Source: CAVVFX01 sp963777595
GTDB lineage: Bacteria > Acidobacteriota > Terriglobia > Bryobacterales > Bryobacteraceae
DNA: 64,000 bases
Direction: 5' to 3'
NCBI GenBank assembly: GCA_963777595.1
Contig: CAVZRE010000046.1
Coordinates: 124,001-188,000, forward strand
Under the pieces are notes generated by a model that was not told the DNA's origin, did no database searches, and worked only from the letters and a program-made list of their open reading frames with translations. Shown piece by piece: positions 36,600 through 44,847 of the stretch. Position 1 is the stretch's first letter, and the number at the start of each line of letters is the position of its first letter. The translations under genes were made by a program, and so were the position numbers.

Positions 36600-37351
36600 T
36601 CTTTTCTGCTGGAAGGCCTTCTGATCGGGGCGGCATTCGCAAGACTCGTGCCCGATCCAGCGGTTCCGGCACTCGATCCCGCTTCAGTGTGTATCGTCCG
36701 AACCGGTTGAGATGCTCCGTTTGGTAGGGACTAAAGCATGCCAGTGCCGCTTCATCCATTTCATGTCCGTCGGCCACCAACAGGTTCAGCGCTTTCGTCA
36801 TGGTGACGACGTTATGAAAGATGAGCAAATTCGCGGCCAGATGATGGTACTTGATCATTTTGCGCTGTTCGTCCCGCGTGTTTTCAGCCAGGAGCCGGCC
36901 ACCGCTGCCGAACCAGTTCCTCAAGGGCGACATTGATAATGTCGGCCAGATCATCGCGGGTTCGCGCTGCATCCCGACAAGCACCAGCCATGATCTTCTG
37001 CGACGCCTCGCACCAGGTGCTCACGCCGACATAATCGCGCACAAGTGCCATATGGCGCCGGCGGACGGAGCTGGCGTCATACGCACCCAATCCATCCGGG
37101 ATCGCTTCGTAACCGGTGGACTGCGCAATATGCTGAAGGATGGGTCTGGGAACTTCGTCCAGCATTACGAAGTAGCCCAGCCGTTGGAAGGTTTTCAGTA
37201 GCACCAGCAATCCGATCCGTGGAACCTGTTCGCGCGGACGTTGCTCGACCCAACTGCCTTCGAAGAGGTTGGGTGTGTACACTTCGTCCAATTCTTTCGC
37301 CGATGGATTGGGTTTGAGCCTTGGGTAGGCTGTATCGCTAAGTCCGGGCAT
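36577..37351 (-). pseudogene. tnpA: Tn3-family transposase tnpA, internally deleted
   Basis: The 5' part (37351 to about 36905) encodes the N-terminal DUF4158 region: ELDEVYTPNLFE, RIGLLVLLKTFQRLGYFVM, YDASSVRRRHMALVRDYVGV and INVALEELVRQR. The 3' part (about 36910-36577) encodes the extreme C-terminus: EQRKMIKYHHLAANLLIFHN, TMTKALNLLVADGHEMD and SPYQTEHLNRFGRYTLKRD. The two parts are in different frames and the middle, about 2.2 kb with the catalytic DDE residues, is gone. The protein is certainly inactive. Confidence 0.9.
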
Positions 37352-37435
37352 GCCCTATGGGTGCCCTCCGGACGTGACGGTTCGGCGGAGAATCTGGAGT
37401 ACACCAGAGGCAGACCGGTCTTCACGGTGGGCGAT

Positions 37436-37977
37436 CTACGCGCAGGCTGAGGCCCTGCTCACGCAACGCGATAATGCGCATTTCTGCAATTCGGTCTTTC
37501 GGACGGCCGAGTGATCTGCCTTTTGCGCGGGCATTGGCGAGACCCGCCCGCACACGCTCGAGATAATCTCGCGTTCGAATTCCGCGAATGAGCCGATCAC
37601 GTGATAAAAGAGGCGGCCCATCGGCGTCGTTGTATCAATGTTCTGGGTGTAGCTGATGAAATCTATCCCGAGCGTTGCAAACTGTTGAAGGGCGGAGACC
37701 AGGATGCTCAGGGAACGCGCAAACCGGTCGTACTTCCAGACCAAACACAATCGAAGACGCGGCGGGACGCTTCATCCATCAGTTCGCGATAGGCATGGTC
37801 ATTCTGGCGTTTGGCTCTGCGCTGCTGCACATCGCCGCTGACATGGTCGACGTATTCCTTATATATGGAGAAGCCCCGCCGCGCGGCGTATTCGCGCAAG
37901 GCGAGCAAGTGCGCCTCCGGATTCTGTTCACTTGTGGAGACGCGTGCGTAAATGGCAACCACGGTCGGCTTGCTCAT
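37436..37977 (-). pseudogene. tnpR: Serine resolvase tnpR, two frameshifts
   Basis: The first frame gives SKPTVVAIYARVSTSEQNPE with the catalytic serine, then DVQQRRAKRQNDHAYRELMD. The next frame carries WKYDRFARSLSILVSALQQF and FYHVIGSFAEFEREI. A third frame would finish with a hinge and helix-turn-helix (ARAKGRSLGRP-like). Two small indels separate them. The gene would have resolved cointegrates of the Tn3 element. Confidence 0.85.
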
Positions 37978-38185
37978 CGGTCCAGTCCTTCACAGGGGAG
38001 GTGTGTTCATAATACTGTAGTTTTGTGAACAGGCAGAATCCGCAGAGCCGGTGCCTTGTTTTCAATCGTTTCTGGTTAATCCTGATGGCAGGGTTTTGTG
38101 AACACACCCCTTGTCGCACCCGTAGCAGCTCTCCTGCGTCCAAACCCTTTAAAGTCACGCCCATCTATACTCGAAGAGAAACCTC

Positions 38186-39517
38186 GTGAACAATATATCG
38201 TTTGCCCTCAGTCTAGCCGGTCTCTTTCTCGTGCCCATTTTTTCTCAGGACCTGCCCGGCCTCCTTGACAAGCAACTTCCCGGTCTTGTCGATACCTACA
38301 AGGGCATCCACGCTCGTCCGGAGCTGTCACACCATGAGGAGCGAACCTCTGCTTTGCTGGCGACGGAGTTGCGCAAAGTCGGTTACATTGTCACCGAGCA
38401 TGTCGGGAAATACCCGGACGGTGCCCGAGCCTACGGGGTCGTTGCACTATTTGAGAACGGCCCTGGTCCGCGGCTACTGATCCGTGCCGACATGGATGCA
38501 TTACCCATAGTCGAGGAAACCGGCGTCAGCTATGCCAGTCACGTAAAAACTAAGGATGCGAGCGGCCAAGATGTAGGTGTTATGCACGCCTGCGGACATG
38601 ATGTTCATGTCGCCACGATGATCGGCGTAGGGCGAACCATGGCCACTCTAAAGGGCCAGTGGCACGGTACTTTGATGCTCGTCGGCCAACCGTCTGAAGA
38701 AACGCTCGATGGCGCCAGGGCGCTGATCGCCGACAGTCTCTATGAACGCTTCGGGAGTCCCGATTTTGCCATTGCTCTGCACGATACTAACCGGCGCGCC
38801 GCCGGAACGGTCTCAGTCACCAGTGGCCCCGCGATGGCTGGCGCCACTTCAGTGGACGTCGTCATGCGGGGGGTCGGCGGCCACGGCTCTCGTCCGGACT
38901 TGGGAAAAGATCCGATCGTCATGTCAGCGCAGTTCATTGTGCAACTTCAGACGGTCGTCAGCCGCCAGGAAGATCCGCGCGATCCCGCCGTAATCACCAT
39001 CGGGGATATTCACGGTGGTAAAAAGCGGAATATTATTCCAGACGAGGTGAAGATGGAACTTACCGCCCGGGCGTTCAGTGACGCAGCGCGCCAGGTCATC
39101 CTCGACGGTATTCGGCGAACCGCTCAAGGCGTTGCACTATCCGCTGGAGTTACCGTTGATCGCGCACCCGTCGTGACCGTGGTTGACGAGGAATCCGTGC
39201 CCCCTCTTTACAACGATCCGACGCTGGCTGCCCGAGTCAAGGTCATCCTCGGCAAGGCTCTTGGTTCTGAAAATGTCTTCGACGAGCCTCCAGCCATGAG
39301 CAGTGAGGACTTTGGCCTTCTCGGACTGGACGGCCACAAGATTCCTACGGTCATGTTCTGGTTGGGGGCTATTGAGCCGGCGAAGTTCTCCGCAGCTCGG
39401 GCCCAAAATAAACTGACCCCCGGGCCGCATACAAGTCGATTCGAGCCGGATCCCGAGCTGACCATACGCACGGGCGTTACAGCAATGACGTCGGTCGGGA
39501 TCGCACTGCTGAATTAG
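38186..39517 (+). CDS. Exported M20-family amidohydrolase (hippurate/N-acyl amino acid hydrolase-like)
   Basis: The 443-residue product has a signal peptide (FALSLAGLFLVPIFSQ), the metal-ligand motif MHACGHDVHV at residues 133-142, the catalytic GQPSEE at 168-173 and a lid domain starting near GVGGHGSRPDLGKDP. Family members cleave N-acyl or N-aromatic amides of amino acids with two zinc or manganese ions. The start is a GTG at 38186. It lies inside the Tn3 element between tnpR and the right repeat, divergent from tnpR, so it is a transposon passenger. The gene is intact while the transposition genes are not. Confidence 0.88.
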   Translation: MNNISFALSLAGLFLVPIFSQDLPGLLDKQLPGLVDTYKGIHARPELSHHEERTSALLATELRKVGYIVTEHVGKYPDGARAYGVVALFENGPGPRLLIRADMDALPIVEETGVSYASHVKTKDASGQDVGVMHACGHDVHVATMIGVGRTMATLKGQWHGTLMLVGQPSEETLDGARALIADSLYERFGSPDFAIALHDTNRRAAGTVSVTSGPAMAGATSVDVVMRGVGGHGSRPDLGKDPIVMSAQFIVQLQTVVSRQEDPRDPAVITIGDIHGGKKRNIIPDEVKMELTARAFSDAARQVILDGIRRTAQGVALSAGVTVDRAPVVTVVDEESVPPLYNDPTLAARVKVILGKALGSENVFDEPPAMSSEDFGLLGLDGHKIPTVMFWLGAIEPAKFSAARAQNKLTPGPHTSRFEPDPELTIRTGVTAMTSVGIALLN

Positions 39518-39629
39518 CTGCGAGGGCTCGCCGCAATTTGGCATGACAGTTACTGCTTCACACAGCAAATGGGTTACGGGCGCTCGTTGGCTCGTGGAGT
39601 GGTGATAGGCCTGAGATGGGGCGGCCGGA

Positions 39630-39678
39630 TTAAGAAGAGTGTGACGTTTTCGCCATCATCCTTACCTCTACCCTACTT
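39630..39678 (-). repeat. Right 44-bp terminal inverted repeat and target repeat (TACTT)
   Basis: The complement from 39673 starts GGGTAGAGGTAAGGATG and matches the left end at 38 of 44 positions. TACTT follows immediately at 39674-39678. Confidence 0.9.
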
Positions 39679-39810
39679 CTCGACCACCTATCTGGATTGC
39701 GATACTGAAGGGGTAATGTTCTTGTCAGCCAAATCCACATTTTAGTCAGATGAACATACAACGGGATATTTAACCGCTGCGCCTGCAATAAGAGCGTCGT
39801 TTCACGACCG

Positions 39811-40155
39811 ATGAGGTTGGAGCGACTTCTCTTTATTCCCGCGCCTTTTTTGTTGCGGAGTTTGGCGAGGACCGGGAGGATCAAGTCGATAAACTGCTTG
39901 GGCGTAACGACGGCCGTTGCCGCGAAGGTCTTAGGGAAGTGCCTCGGCGGTTGTCGGGGTCGTCAGGCCAGTGACTGCGCGATGCGCCGGGGCGGGAGTT
40001 TGAAAGCGCGGCGCGTTCAAGACTTCCTTGTATTCGGCGAGCACAGCCGGCGAAACGCACATGAGAAATCTCCTGCTGGCGTCGAGGTCCAGAATGGCGA
40101 CAGGCAGGCCTTCCCCTGAGGTTGGCGACACCACCACGTTGGTATCAATCACCAC
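39811..40155 (-). pseudogene. Remnant of a PIN-family toxin gene (copy 2)
   Basis: The 5' part is well preserved: VVIDTNVVVSPTSGEGLPVA, ILDLDASRRFLMCVSPAVLA, EYKEVLNAPRF. After a frameshift the sequence reaches DPDNRR and then RHFPKTFAATAVVTPKQFID, LILPVLAKLRNKK. The segment with LECAEAAGADYLVTG, present in copy 1, is missing here. Thus copies 1 and 2 carry different, complementary deletions. It lies directly downstream of an intact small antitoxin-like gene. Confidence 0.65.
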
Positions 40156-40160
40156 TCAGA

Positions 40161-40331
40161 TCATGCGACGGATTTGGGGTGTTTCTTTCCGGATTTCCGG
40201 TGGGCGGCGATCTCGCGGTCGATCTCGCTCATACTAAATCCGCCGCTGCGGTTCTTCCTGGCTTCCTGGCGTATCGCCCGGTAGGCCGCCGGTGTGGGAG
40301 CGATGTTCCTGATGTAGTCGCGCACGCTCAT
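40161..40331 (-). CDS. Small antitoxin-like protein paired with the PIN remnant
   Basis: A 56-residue frame (MSVRDYIRNIAPTPAAYRAI, RQEARKNRSGGFSMSEIDRE, IAAHRKSGKKHPKSVA) ends 5 bp before the PIN start, the spacing of an antitoxin-toxin pair. It is charged and helical. A second, partial copy of its end (SMSEIGREISARRKSGKKRP) occurs at 41139-41226, again followed by a VIDTNVVVS PIN start, so the pairing is conserved. I infer antitoxin function from this. Confidence 0.6.
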   Translation of the reverse strand: MSVRDYIRNIAPTPAAYRAIRQEARKNRSGGFSMSEIDREIAAHRKSGKKHPKSVA

Positions 40332-40437
40332 GATAATGACGTTGGCTTCCAGGGGACACTTCTAGGTAAAGAGGGCGACATTTCTAAAGTTGCTTGACAT
40401 GCTCGGCGTAGCGCGTTGTTTACAAAACCAATATAGA

Positions 40438-40740
40438 TTATGGATGAGCATCGACGCGGGGATGAAATCGCCGGACGCGGATTTCCTTCTCGCGGCTGCG
40501 CGTCTTGGCAATATCAAAAGCCGATTGCATCCGCATCAGCGTTTCCATCTTCACCCCGAAAGCCTTCTCGATGCGTAGCGCCATCTCCCCGGACAGGTCG
40601 GCCTTGCTATTCAGCAAACTGGATAGGGCAGGGCGCGAAACCCGAAGCGCGGCGGCGGCGGCGGTGACAGATAGACCAACCGGTTCAATGATCTCCGTCC
40701 GGATGAAATCGCCGGGGTGTGGCGGGTTCTTCATGGGCAT
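40438..40740 (-). CDS. higA: HigA-type XRE antitoxin
   Basis: The 100-residue protein starts MPMKNPPHPGDFIRTEIIEP and has a helix-turn-helix (LSVTAAAAALRVSRPALSSL LN) typical of HigA. It is intact, although the toxin gene just upstream is broken. The gap to that gene is 19 bp. Confidence 0.88.
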   Translation of the reverse strand: MPMKNPPHPGDFIRTEIIEPVGLSVTAAAAALRVSRPALSSLLNSKADLSGEMALRIEKAFGVKMETLMRMQSAFDIAKTRSREKEIRVRRFHPRVDAHP

Positions 40741-40759
40741 GATTCGGTGCTCCTTTTTG

Positions 40760-41009
40760 CTAGTGATAATCCTCTAAATTCAGATCGCAGATTTGGGGCT
40801 CATCGATCTATCCAGATACCCTTACGGTCGCCGAGCAATGGGTGAACCTTCCATACGGTAAGCGCTCGCAATTCGTCTACCTCCTGCATGGCGTCAAGGA
40901 AGGCGAACATTTTCCGCAGTTTGTCCGCCGTATCGGGCGGAACGCTTTTCATGTTGGAGTCCTCATAGAGACGTTTCAGGCCTTTGTGCGCAAAGCTGCG
41001 AATTCTCAT
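40760..41009 (-). pseudogene. higB: HigB toxin with internal deletion and frameshift
   Basis: The 5' part is typical HigB (IRSFAHKGLKRLYEDSNMKS, LRALTVWKVHPLLGDRKGIW) and hits a stop at 40800. The conserved ending is found just after in another frame (EPQICDLNLEDYH, stop at 40760-40762). About 15-20 codons that normally lie between (the SLxVTxNWRLTF strand) have been lost. The toxin should be dead while its antitoxin persists. Confidence 0.8.
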
Positions 41010-41101
41010 CGGCCGACCGTAGCCTGTAACTTAACACTTATCACGGCAACACGGCGCAAGGATGTTGCTTTTTTGGAACGTGTCACAACAGGCAGAGGTT
41101 G

Positions 41102-41226
41102 GCTGACACCACCACGTTGGTATCGATCACCACTCGGATCATGCGACGGATTTGGGGCGTTTCTTCCCGGATTTCCGGCGGGCTGAGATTTCGCGGCCGA
41201 TCTCGCTCATGCTCAATGCGCCGCTG
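41102..41226 (-). pseudogene. Second remnant of the small antitoxin and start of its PIN toxin
   Basis: The minus frame gives SMSEIGREISARRKSGKKRP and KSVA before a stop at 41139, followed by a new start reading VVIDTNVVVSA. This repeats the junction at 40131-40240. The antitoxin 5' end is cut off where the 64-bp tandem repeat begins and the PIN gene is lost after about ten codons. Confidence 0.6.
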
Positions 41227-41346
41227 CCGGAATTCGCTCCAGCTAGTACGTGAATAACGTATAATCTACAAGTGAGGAAGATGTGCTCTGCCGGAATTCG
41301 CTCCAGCTAGTACGTGAATAACGTATAATCTACAAGTGAGGAAGAT
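41224..41346 (+). repeat. Tandem duplication (64-bp period) of a toxin promoter
   Basis: A 59-bp sequence starting CTGCCGGAATTCGCTCC occurs at 41224-41282 and again at 41288-41346. Each copy contains the inverted repeat TACGT/ACGTA, a TATAAT and the first codons of the downstream toxin. The upstream copy thus makes a 12-codon mini-frame beginning GTGAGGAAGATG. Confidence 0.9.
41311..41329 (+). promoter_or_regulatory. Promoter and operator-like inverted repeat of the RelE-like module
   Basis: TACGTGAATAACGTA (5-bp arms) overlaps a consensus TATAAT at 41324-41329. The toxin GTG begins seven bases after the -10, where transcription would start, so the mRNA may be leaderless. The HTH antitoxin encoded downstream is the likely repressor. 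Confidence 0.55.
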
Positions 41347-41662
41347 CGTTGCTCTGCCTAAGTACGAGAAGCAGGTCAAGCGTCTGCTCTCGAACGAGGA
41401 AAGGGTCGCGATGGAAACCAACATTACTGCCGATCCACTGGCACATCCAATCATCCGCGGTACAGGGGGATTTCGGAAAGCTCGATGGAGGCGAAACGCT
41501 AGCGGCAAGAGCGGCGGCGTCCGCGCGATCTTCTACTATTTCGTGTCGGGTGACACAGTGTTCTTCACGCTGCTGTATGCAAAGAATGAACTGGAGAATT
41601 TGACCCATGCCCAAGAACAAGAACTCAAGCGGCTTGCGAAAATCATCGAAACCCGTCAATAA
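41336..41662 (+). CDS. RelE/HigB2-like toxin
   Basis: The 108-residue protein begins MRKIVALPKYEKQVKRLLSN and has GTGGFRKARWRRNASGKSGG, VRAIFYYFVSGDTVFFTLLY and AKNELENLTHAQEQELKRL, the layout of the RelE-like toxins whose partner is a downstream XRE protein. It should cut mRNA on the ribosome. The gene overlaps the antitoxin gene by 56 bp. Confidence 0.82.
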   Translation: MRKIVALPKYEKQVKRLLSNEERVAMETNITADPLAHPIIRGTGGFRKARWRRNASGKSGGVRAIFYYFVSGDTVFFTLLYAKNELENLTHAQEQELKRLAKIIETRQ

Positions 41663-41951
41663 GGGAGCGGCATTCGGCCGGGATTTGATTTCTGCAGCAA
41701 AGCAGATTCTCGCTCACGTCGAAGGGCGAAAGCCGATGAAGGAATACAGGCTTCCGGCGCCCATTGACGTGAAAGGCATTCGAGCGAAAATCGGCATGTC
41801 TCAAGCCGAGTTTGCCGAGGCGTTTTGTTTGAATCACCGCACCCTTCAACAATGGGAGCAAGGGAAGGCCTCACCCGATTTGGCGGTTCGCGCCTATCTG
41901 ACGGTTATCGACCGCAACCCGGACGCAGTAAAGTCAGCGCTCAGCCATTAG
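41607..41951 (+). CDS. XRE-family antitoxin/transcription regulator
   Basis: The 114-residue protein has a helical N-terminus and an HTH (IRAKIGMSQAEFAEAFCLNH, RTLQQWEQGKASPDLAVRAY) typical of antitoxins encoded after RelE-like toxins. It would neutralise the toxin and bind the inverted repeats upstream. The long overlap with the toxin gene is normal for this family. Confidence 0.82.
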   Translation: MPKNKNSSGLRKSSKPVNKGAAFGRDLISAAKQILAHVEGRKPMKEYRLPAPIDVKGIRAKIGMSQAEFAEAFCLNHRTLQQWEQGKASPDLAVRAYLTVIDRNPDAVKSALSH

Positions 41952-42019
41952 TCGATTTGGCACAACCTTGGGGCTGAAGATCGTACCGCCGGCGGCTTGA
42001 TCGGATCGGATAACTTCGA

Positions 42020-42080
42020 GGCAACGGCCGTCGTCACGAAAGCAGTTCATCGACCTACCCTCCCGGTCCTCGCCAAAATC
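42020..42080 (+). pseudogene. Third, very short PIN-toxin remnant
   Basis: On the plus strand ACGGCCGTCGTCACG... to ...CTCCCGGTCCTCGCC closely matches the AVVTPKQFIDLILPVLA coding part of PIN copy 2. Only the last 60 bp or so remain. The rest of 41952-42175 shows no gene. Confidence 0.4.
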
Positions 42081-42175
42081 TCTGCGTCGGCTAAGGGTAA
42101 GCTTCGACGATCATCGAGTCTAATAAAACCAGCGATTGGCGCCCATCAACACGACTCGCTGTTGCATGCGCAAAG

Positions 42176-43363
42176 TCAACGGCCGCCTGAAGAGGCGGCT
42201 GGGGCCTGGCCTTCCGCCACACCCAACACAAAAGAGTCCGCTTTGCCGCTGAATTGTGAGCTCGGCGTTTGATTCCGCACCGTTTTAATCACGCGATCGC
42301 GCACGTCCTCAAACACCTTGCCCAACGGCAATTCGCTGCCTCCCGAGCGCATGGAAGCCAGTAAACACGAAGTAAACACTCCATTGTGCAGCGCTTCGCT
42401 TTCCTGCGAGAGTTGGTCGGCGCGGCTGGCGGTGATTACCGCACGTCCCATTCCGGTGGCGAAATTGTCGAACGCTTTGCTGAACACCGTGCTCGACGAA
42501 ACCGCACTTTTCGACGGAGCAGCCGACGGCGCGAAGGCAATTACTCCACGGGCGCCCGCTGCGTCGCCGCTGAAACAGGTATCAAGAAAGAGAATGACGC
42601 GCCGGACTCTCAAGTCGCGGTTGAGTTGCTGTACCAGGTCGATCATCTGCACTGAGGTGGCGTAGAGCTTCACCGGGTCGGTGACGTCGCTATCGTGCGT
42701 CAGGATATAGCTCATGCCGTTAGGATCCATGGTGCGGGCAGAGCCGTGGCTGGCGAAATAGACCACCACCAGATCGTCCTCCCGCACGTTGTTGCGCAGC
42801 CAGCCGATGCCTTCGTGAATGCCCTGCAGCGTCGCGTCCTCATTCAATATGCGATGGACGCGCGCGTGTTCAAAACGGCCGCCCTTGGGGTCTTCCAGGA
42901 AATCGCCGAAGTCGGATGCATCTTTGGCCGCGTATCTCAGGGTGCCGATACCGGGATCCTTGAACTTATTGATGCCGACGACCAGGGCCCACTTATTGCG
43001 CACCACCGGTGAATCGTTGGCTGGAGGGGTGGCGCTCGGAGGCGGCGTGAAAGGATCGTAGGAAAGCTGAAAGCCTGCCGCGCGCCTTTTCACAAAGTCG
43101 TTGGGAATTCCCAGCTTGGATTCGATCAGCGCCCGGTAATAATAGATCTCCGGCTCCGACTGGCAGATATCGGACGCCTGCTTCAGCGAGCGATCCATTT
43201 CCTGCAGCGTTTTGCGATTGGCTGCATCGGGCGCGGACAACGCGGGAGTGATTTCTTCTTTCAGGCGATTCAGCAGATTCATCGCCCCGCGGCAGCTATC
43301 GGAAGCGGCAGGCAAGGGCACCGCGGCCGCCGATAGGGCAAGCGTGAGAAAGAGCGATTTCAT
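42176..43363 (-). CDS. Exported caspase-like (peptidase C14) protein
   Basis: The 395-residue product has a signal peptide (LFLTLALSAAAVPLPAAS), a helical region to about residue 100, and a caspase p20-like domain: KWALVVGINKFKDPG at 124-138, the catalytic His in VYFASHGSA (His206) and the catalytic Cys in FLDTCFSGDA (Cys263). Bacterial C14 proteases (metacaspase or EcoN type) act in stress and surface processes. A signal peptide suggests periplasmic action. The start overlaps the stop of the upstream gene (ATGA), so the two form an operon. No effector domain such as WD40 or TIR is attached. Confidence 0.85.
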   Translation of the reverse strand: MKSLFLTLALSAAAVPLPAASDSCRGAMNLLNRLKEEITPALSAPDAANRKTLQEMDRSLKQASDICQSEPEIYYYRALIESKLGIPNDFVKRRAAGFQLSYDPFTPPPSATPPANDSPVVRNKWALVVGINKFKDPGIGTLRYAAKDASDFGDFLEDPKGGRFEHARVHRILNEDATLQGIHEGIGWLRNNVREDDLVVVYFASHGSARTMDPNGMSYILTHDSDVTDPVKLYATSVQMIDLVQQLNRDLRVRRVILFLDTCFSGDAAGARGVIAFAPSAAPSKSAVSSSTVFSKAFDNFATGMGRAVITASRADQLSQESEALHNGVFTSCLLASMRSGGSELPLGKVFEDVRDRVIKTVRNQTPSSQFSGKADSFVLGVAEGQAPAASSGGR

Positions 43364-44847
43364 GGCTTATTGGCCAGGCGGGTGCGAATCAATTGCTGAT
43401 AAGTCGAAGCCTTATCGCCGCAAGCCGACTTGAGTGCGAGCGGATCGGTATGAAAGTCGAACTTGTAACTGGTTTTTTTTGCATCATCGAGAAAGCTGTC
43501 GTCTTTTATATAATCGGTGATCGTCCCCGAGTCGACGCTCGCCGTGCAGTAATCCAGCACCTGTTGCAGTGGAGTCTTTTCCTTACCGGCGATGGGGGGA
43601 GTCTGTCCCCTGGCTTCTCCGGTATTCTGCGCGATCGCGGCCGGGGCTGCGCCGGGATTGGCTTTCTGCTCCGCCAGGTACTTTTCGTACTCTTCCTTGT
43701 GGCGTTGAATCGTCGCGTAAACGCCAATGGCCGTTTCCATGCGCACATCCGGAGCGCGGAAGAATTCCTCCTTGGGTCTGGCATTCAGCGCGTCTCCGTA
43801 ATTTTTGCGCGCTTCATCGAGCAGCTTTTGGGCTCTCTGAAAACTGGCGTCGGCTTCCTGGGCAGACATGCTTTTGTCTTTGCCGCTCTCCCGCGCGGCA
43901 GCTTCGCGGGCCAGTTCGTAAGCTTGAGCTTCTTCGGCCAGCGCGATCAGGTAGATCCGGTAAGCGTCGTCTCCCGGATTAGAGAATTTTTCCATATTCG
44001 ACGCATCCTCTTCGAGCTTGCCCCAGCGTCCGTTGACGGCGAGTGTCGAGAGCTGGTCAAGCTTCCCGATCGGCACTGCCGCAGTGATCTGTTCTTCGGA
44101 AGGCGCGGCGCGTTGATACATTTGATGGACGATTTGATCGATGATGTCGTCCTGGGCTTCGTGCATCGTGTCCTTGCCGGAGCTACCGCAGCTTGCGAGC
44201 TTGGGCTGTTGCTGCTGTTGTGGCTGCTGTTTGTTTTTGGAACCGAAACCCGCGATGCGTCCTCCAAGACCGGTGATCGCGCCAACACCTCGTTGCGTGA
44301 CGGTCTGGGTGGTGTTCTGAGTGGTGTCCTGTTCGGCTTGAGTAATCGCCGTCTTGCTGTCCTTGGGCTGGTTTTGGTCTTCTATGTTGATGGCATAGGT
44401 CAGGTTCTCGGAGTCGAGAGGCGCCCCCGTGGCGACTTCGATGGCCTGATAGCTGACATCCATTTTACCGACGTATTTCGTACAATGGTTGCTCGTCTGG
44501 CCGGTTCCGACCTTATAATCCTTGCGGTCCAGATAGAAGTTGGTGACGGTGAAGCGCAGAAGAGTTTCGGGTTTCGTCTCGTCGACGATGAACCGCGGAT
44601 CTTTTTGGACGGCAGTGACTAGTTTCGTCTTGAGCACCACGATCACATCGCCTTTTGCCGTAGCGGCCGCGGAGGTAGCTTCCACCCGGATGCGCTTTCC
44701 GTTCAAATTGACGGTAGCCGGCAGCAACCGATGCAGCGTGGCGAACCTGGGCTTAGAGCCGGGGACGAGGCTGATGAAGCCTTGGCCGCTCAGGGCGCCG
44801 GGAAGGGTCATGATCACGGCAAGAAATACTGCTATAGATTGTTTCAC
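43360..44847 (-). CDS. Exported protein of unknown family, partner of the caspase-like protease
   Basis: The 495-residue product begins at a GTG (44847) with a signal peptide (SIAVFLAVIMTLPGALSGQG). Residues about 55-200 are beta-rich (LLRFTVTNFYLDRKDYKVGT, GKMDVSYQAIEVATGAPLDS), a glutamine-rich stretch (QQPQQQQQPK) lies near 205, and the C-terminal half is helical and TPR-like (SFQRAQKLLDEARKNYGDAL). It resembles periplasmic repeat-adaptor proteins, but I do not recognise the family. The 4-bp overlap with the caspase gene points to a joint role. Confidence 0.65.
   Translation of the reverse strand: MKQSIAVFLAVIMTLPGALSGQGFISLVPGSKPRFATLHRLLPATVNLNGKRIRVEATSAAATAKGDVIVVLKTKLVTAVQKDPRFIVDETKPETLLRFTVTNFYLDRKDYKVGTGQTSNHCTKYVGKMDVSYQAIEVATGAPLDSENLTYAINIEDQNQPKDSKTAITQAEQDTTQNTTQTVTQRGVGAITGLGGRIAGFGSKNKQQPQQQQQPKLASCGSSGKDTMHEAQDDIIDQIVHQMYQRAAPSEEQITAAVPIGKLDQLSTLAVNGRWGKLEEDASNMEKFSNPGDDAYRIYLIALAEEAQAYELAREAAARESGKDKSMSAQEADASFQRAQKLLDEARKNYGDALNARPKEEFFRAPDVRMETAIGVYATIQRHKEEYEKYLAEQKANPGAAPAAIAQNTGEARGQTPPIAGKEKTPLQQVLDYCTASVDSGTITDYIKDDSFLDDAKKTSYKFDFHTDPLALKSACGDKASTYQQLIRTRLANKP

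Larger units (their letters stand above)
36556..39673. mobile_element. Tn3-family transposon (3.1 kb) with passenger M20 amidohydrolase
   Basis: Terminal inverted repeats of 44 bp (36556-36599 and 39630-39673; 38 of 44 positions match, both starting GGGTAGAG) enclose the element. The 5-bp direct repeat TACTT flanks both ends (36551-36555 and 39674-39678), exactly the target duplication Tn3 makes. Inside are a tnpA with an internal deletion, a frameshifted tnpR and an intact secreted amidohydrolase gene. With a broken transposase it can move only with help from another element. Confidence 0.92.

Noticed and set aside
43393..44622. 409-codon open frame on the plus strand
   Set aside because: It is wholly antisense to the exported partner of the caspase-like protease, which has a signal peptide and operon overlap; the antisense frame has no domain.
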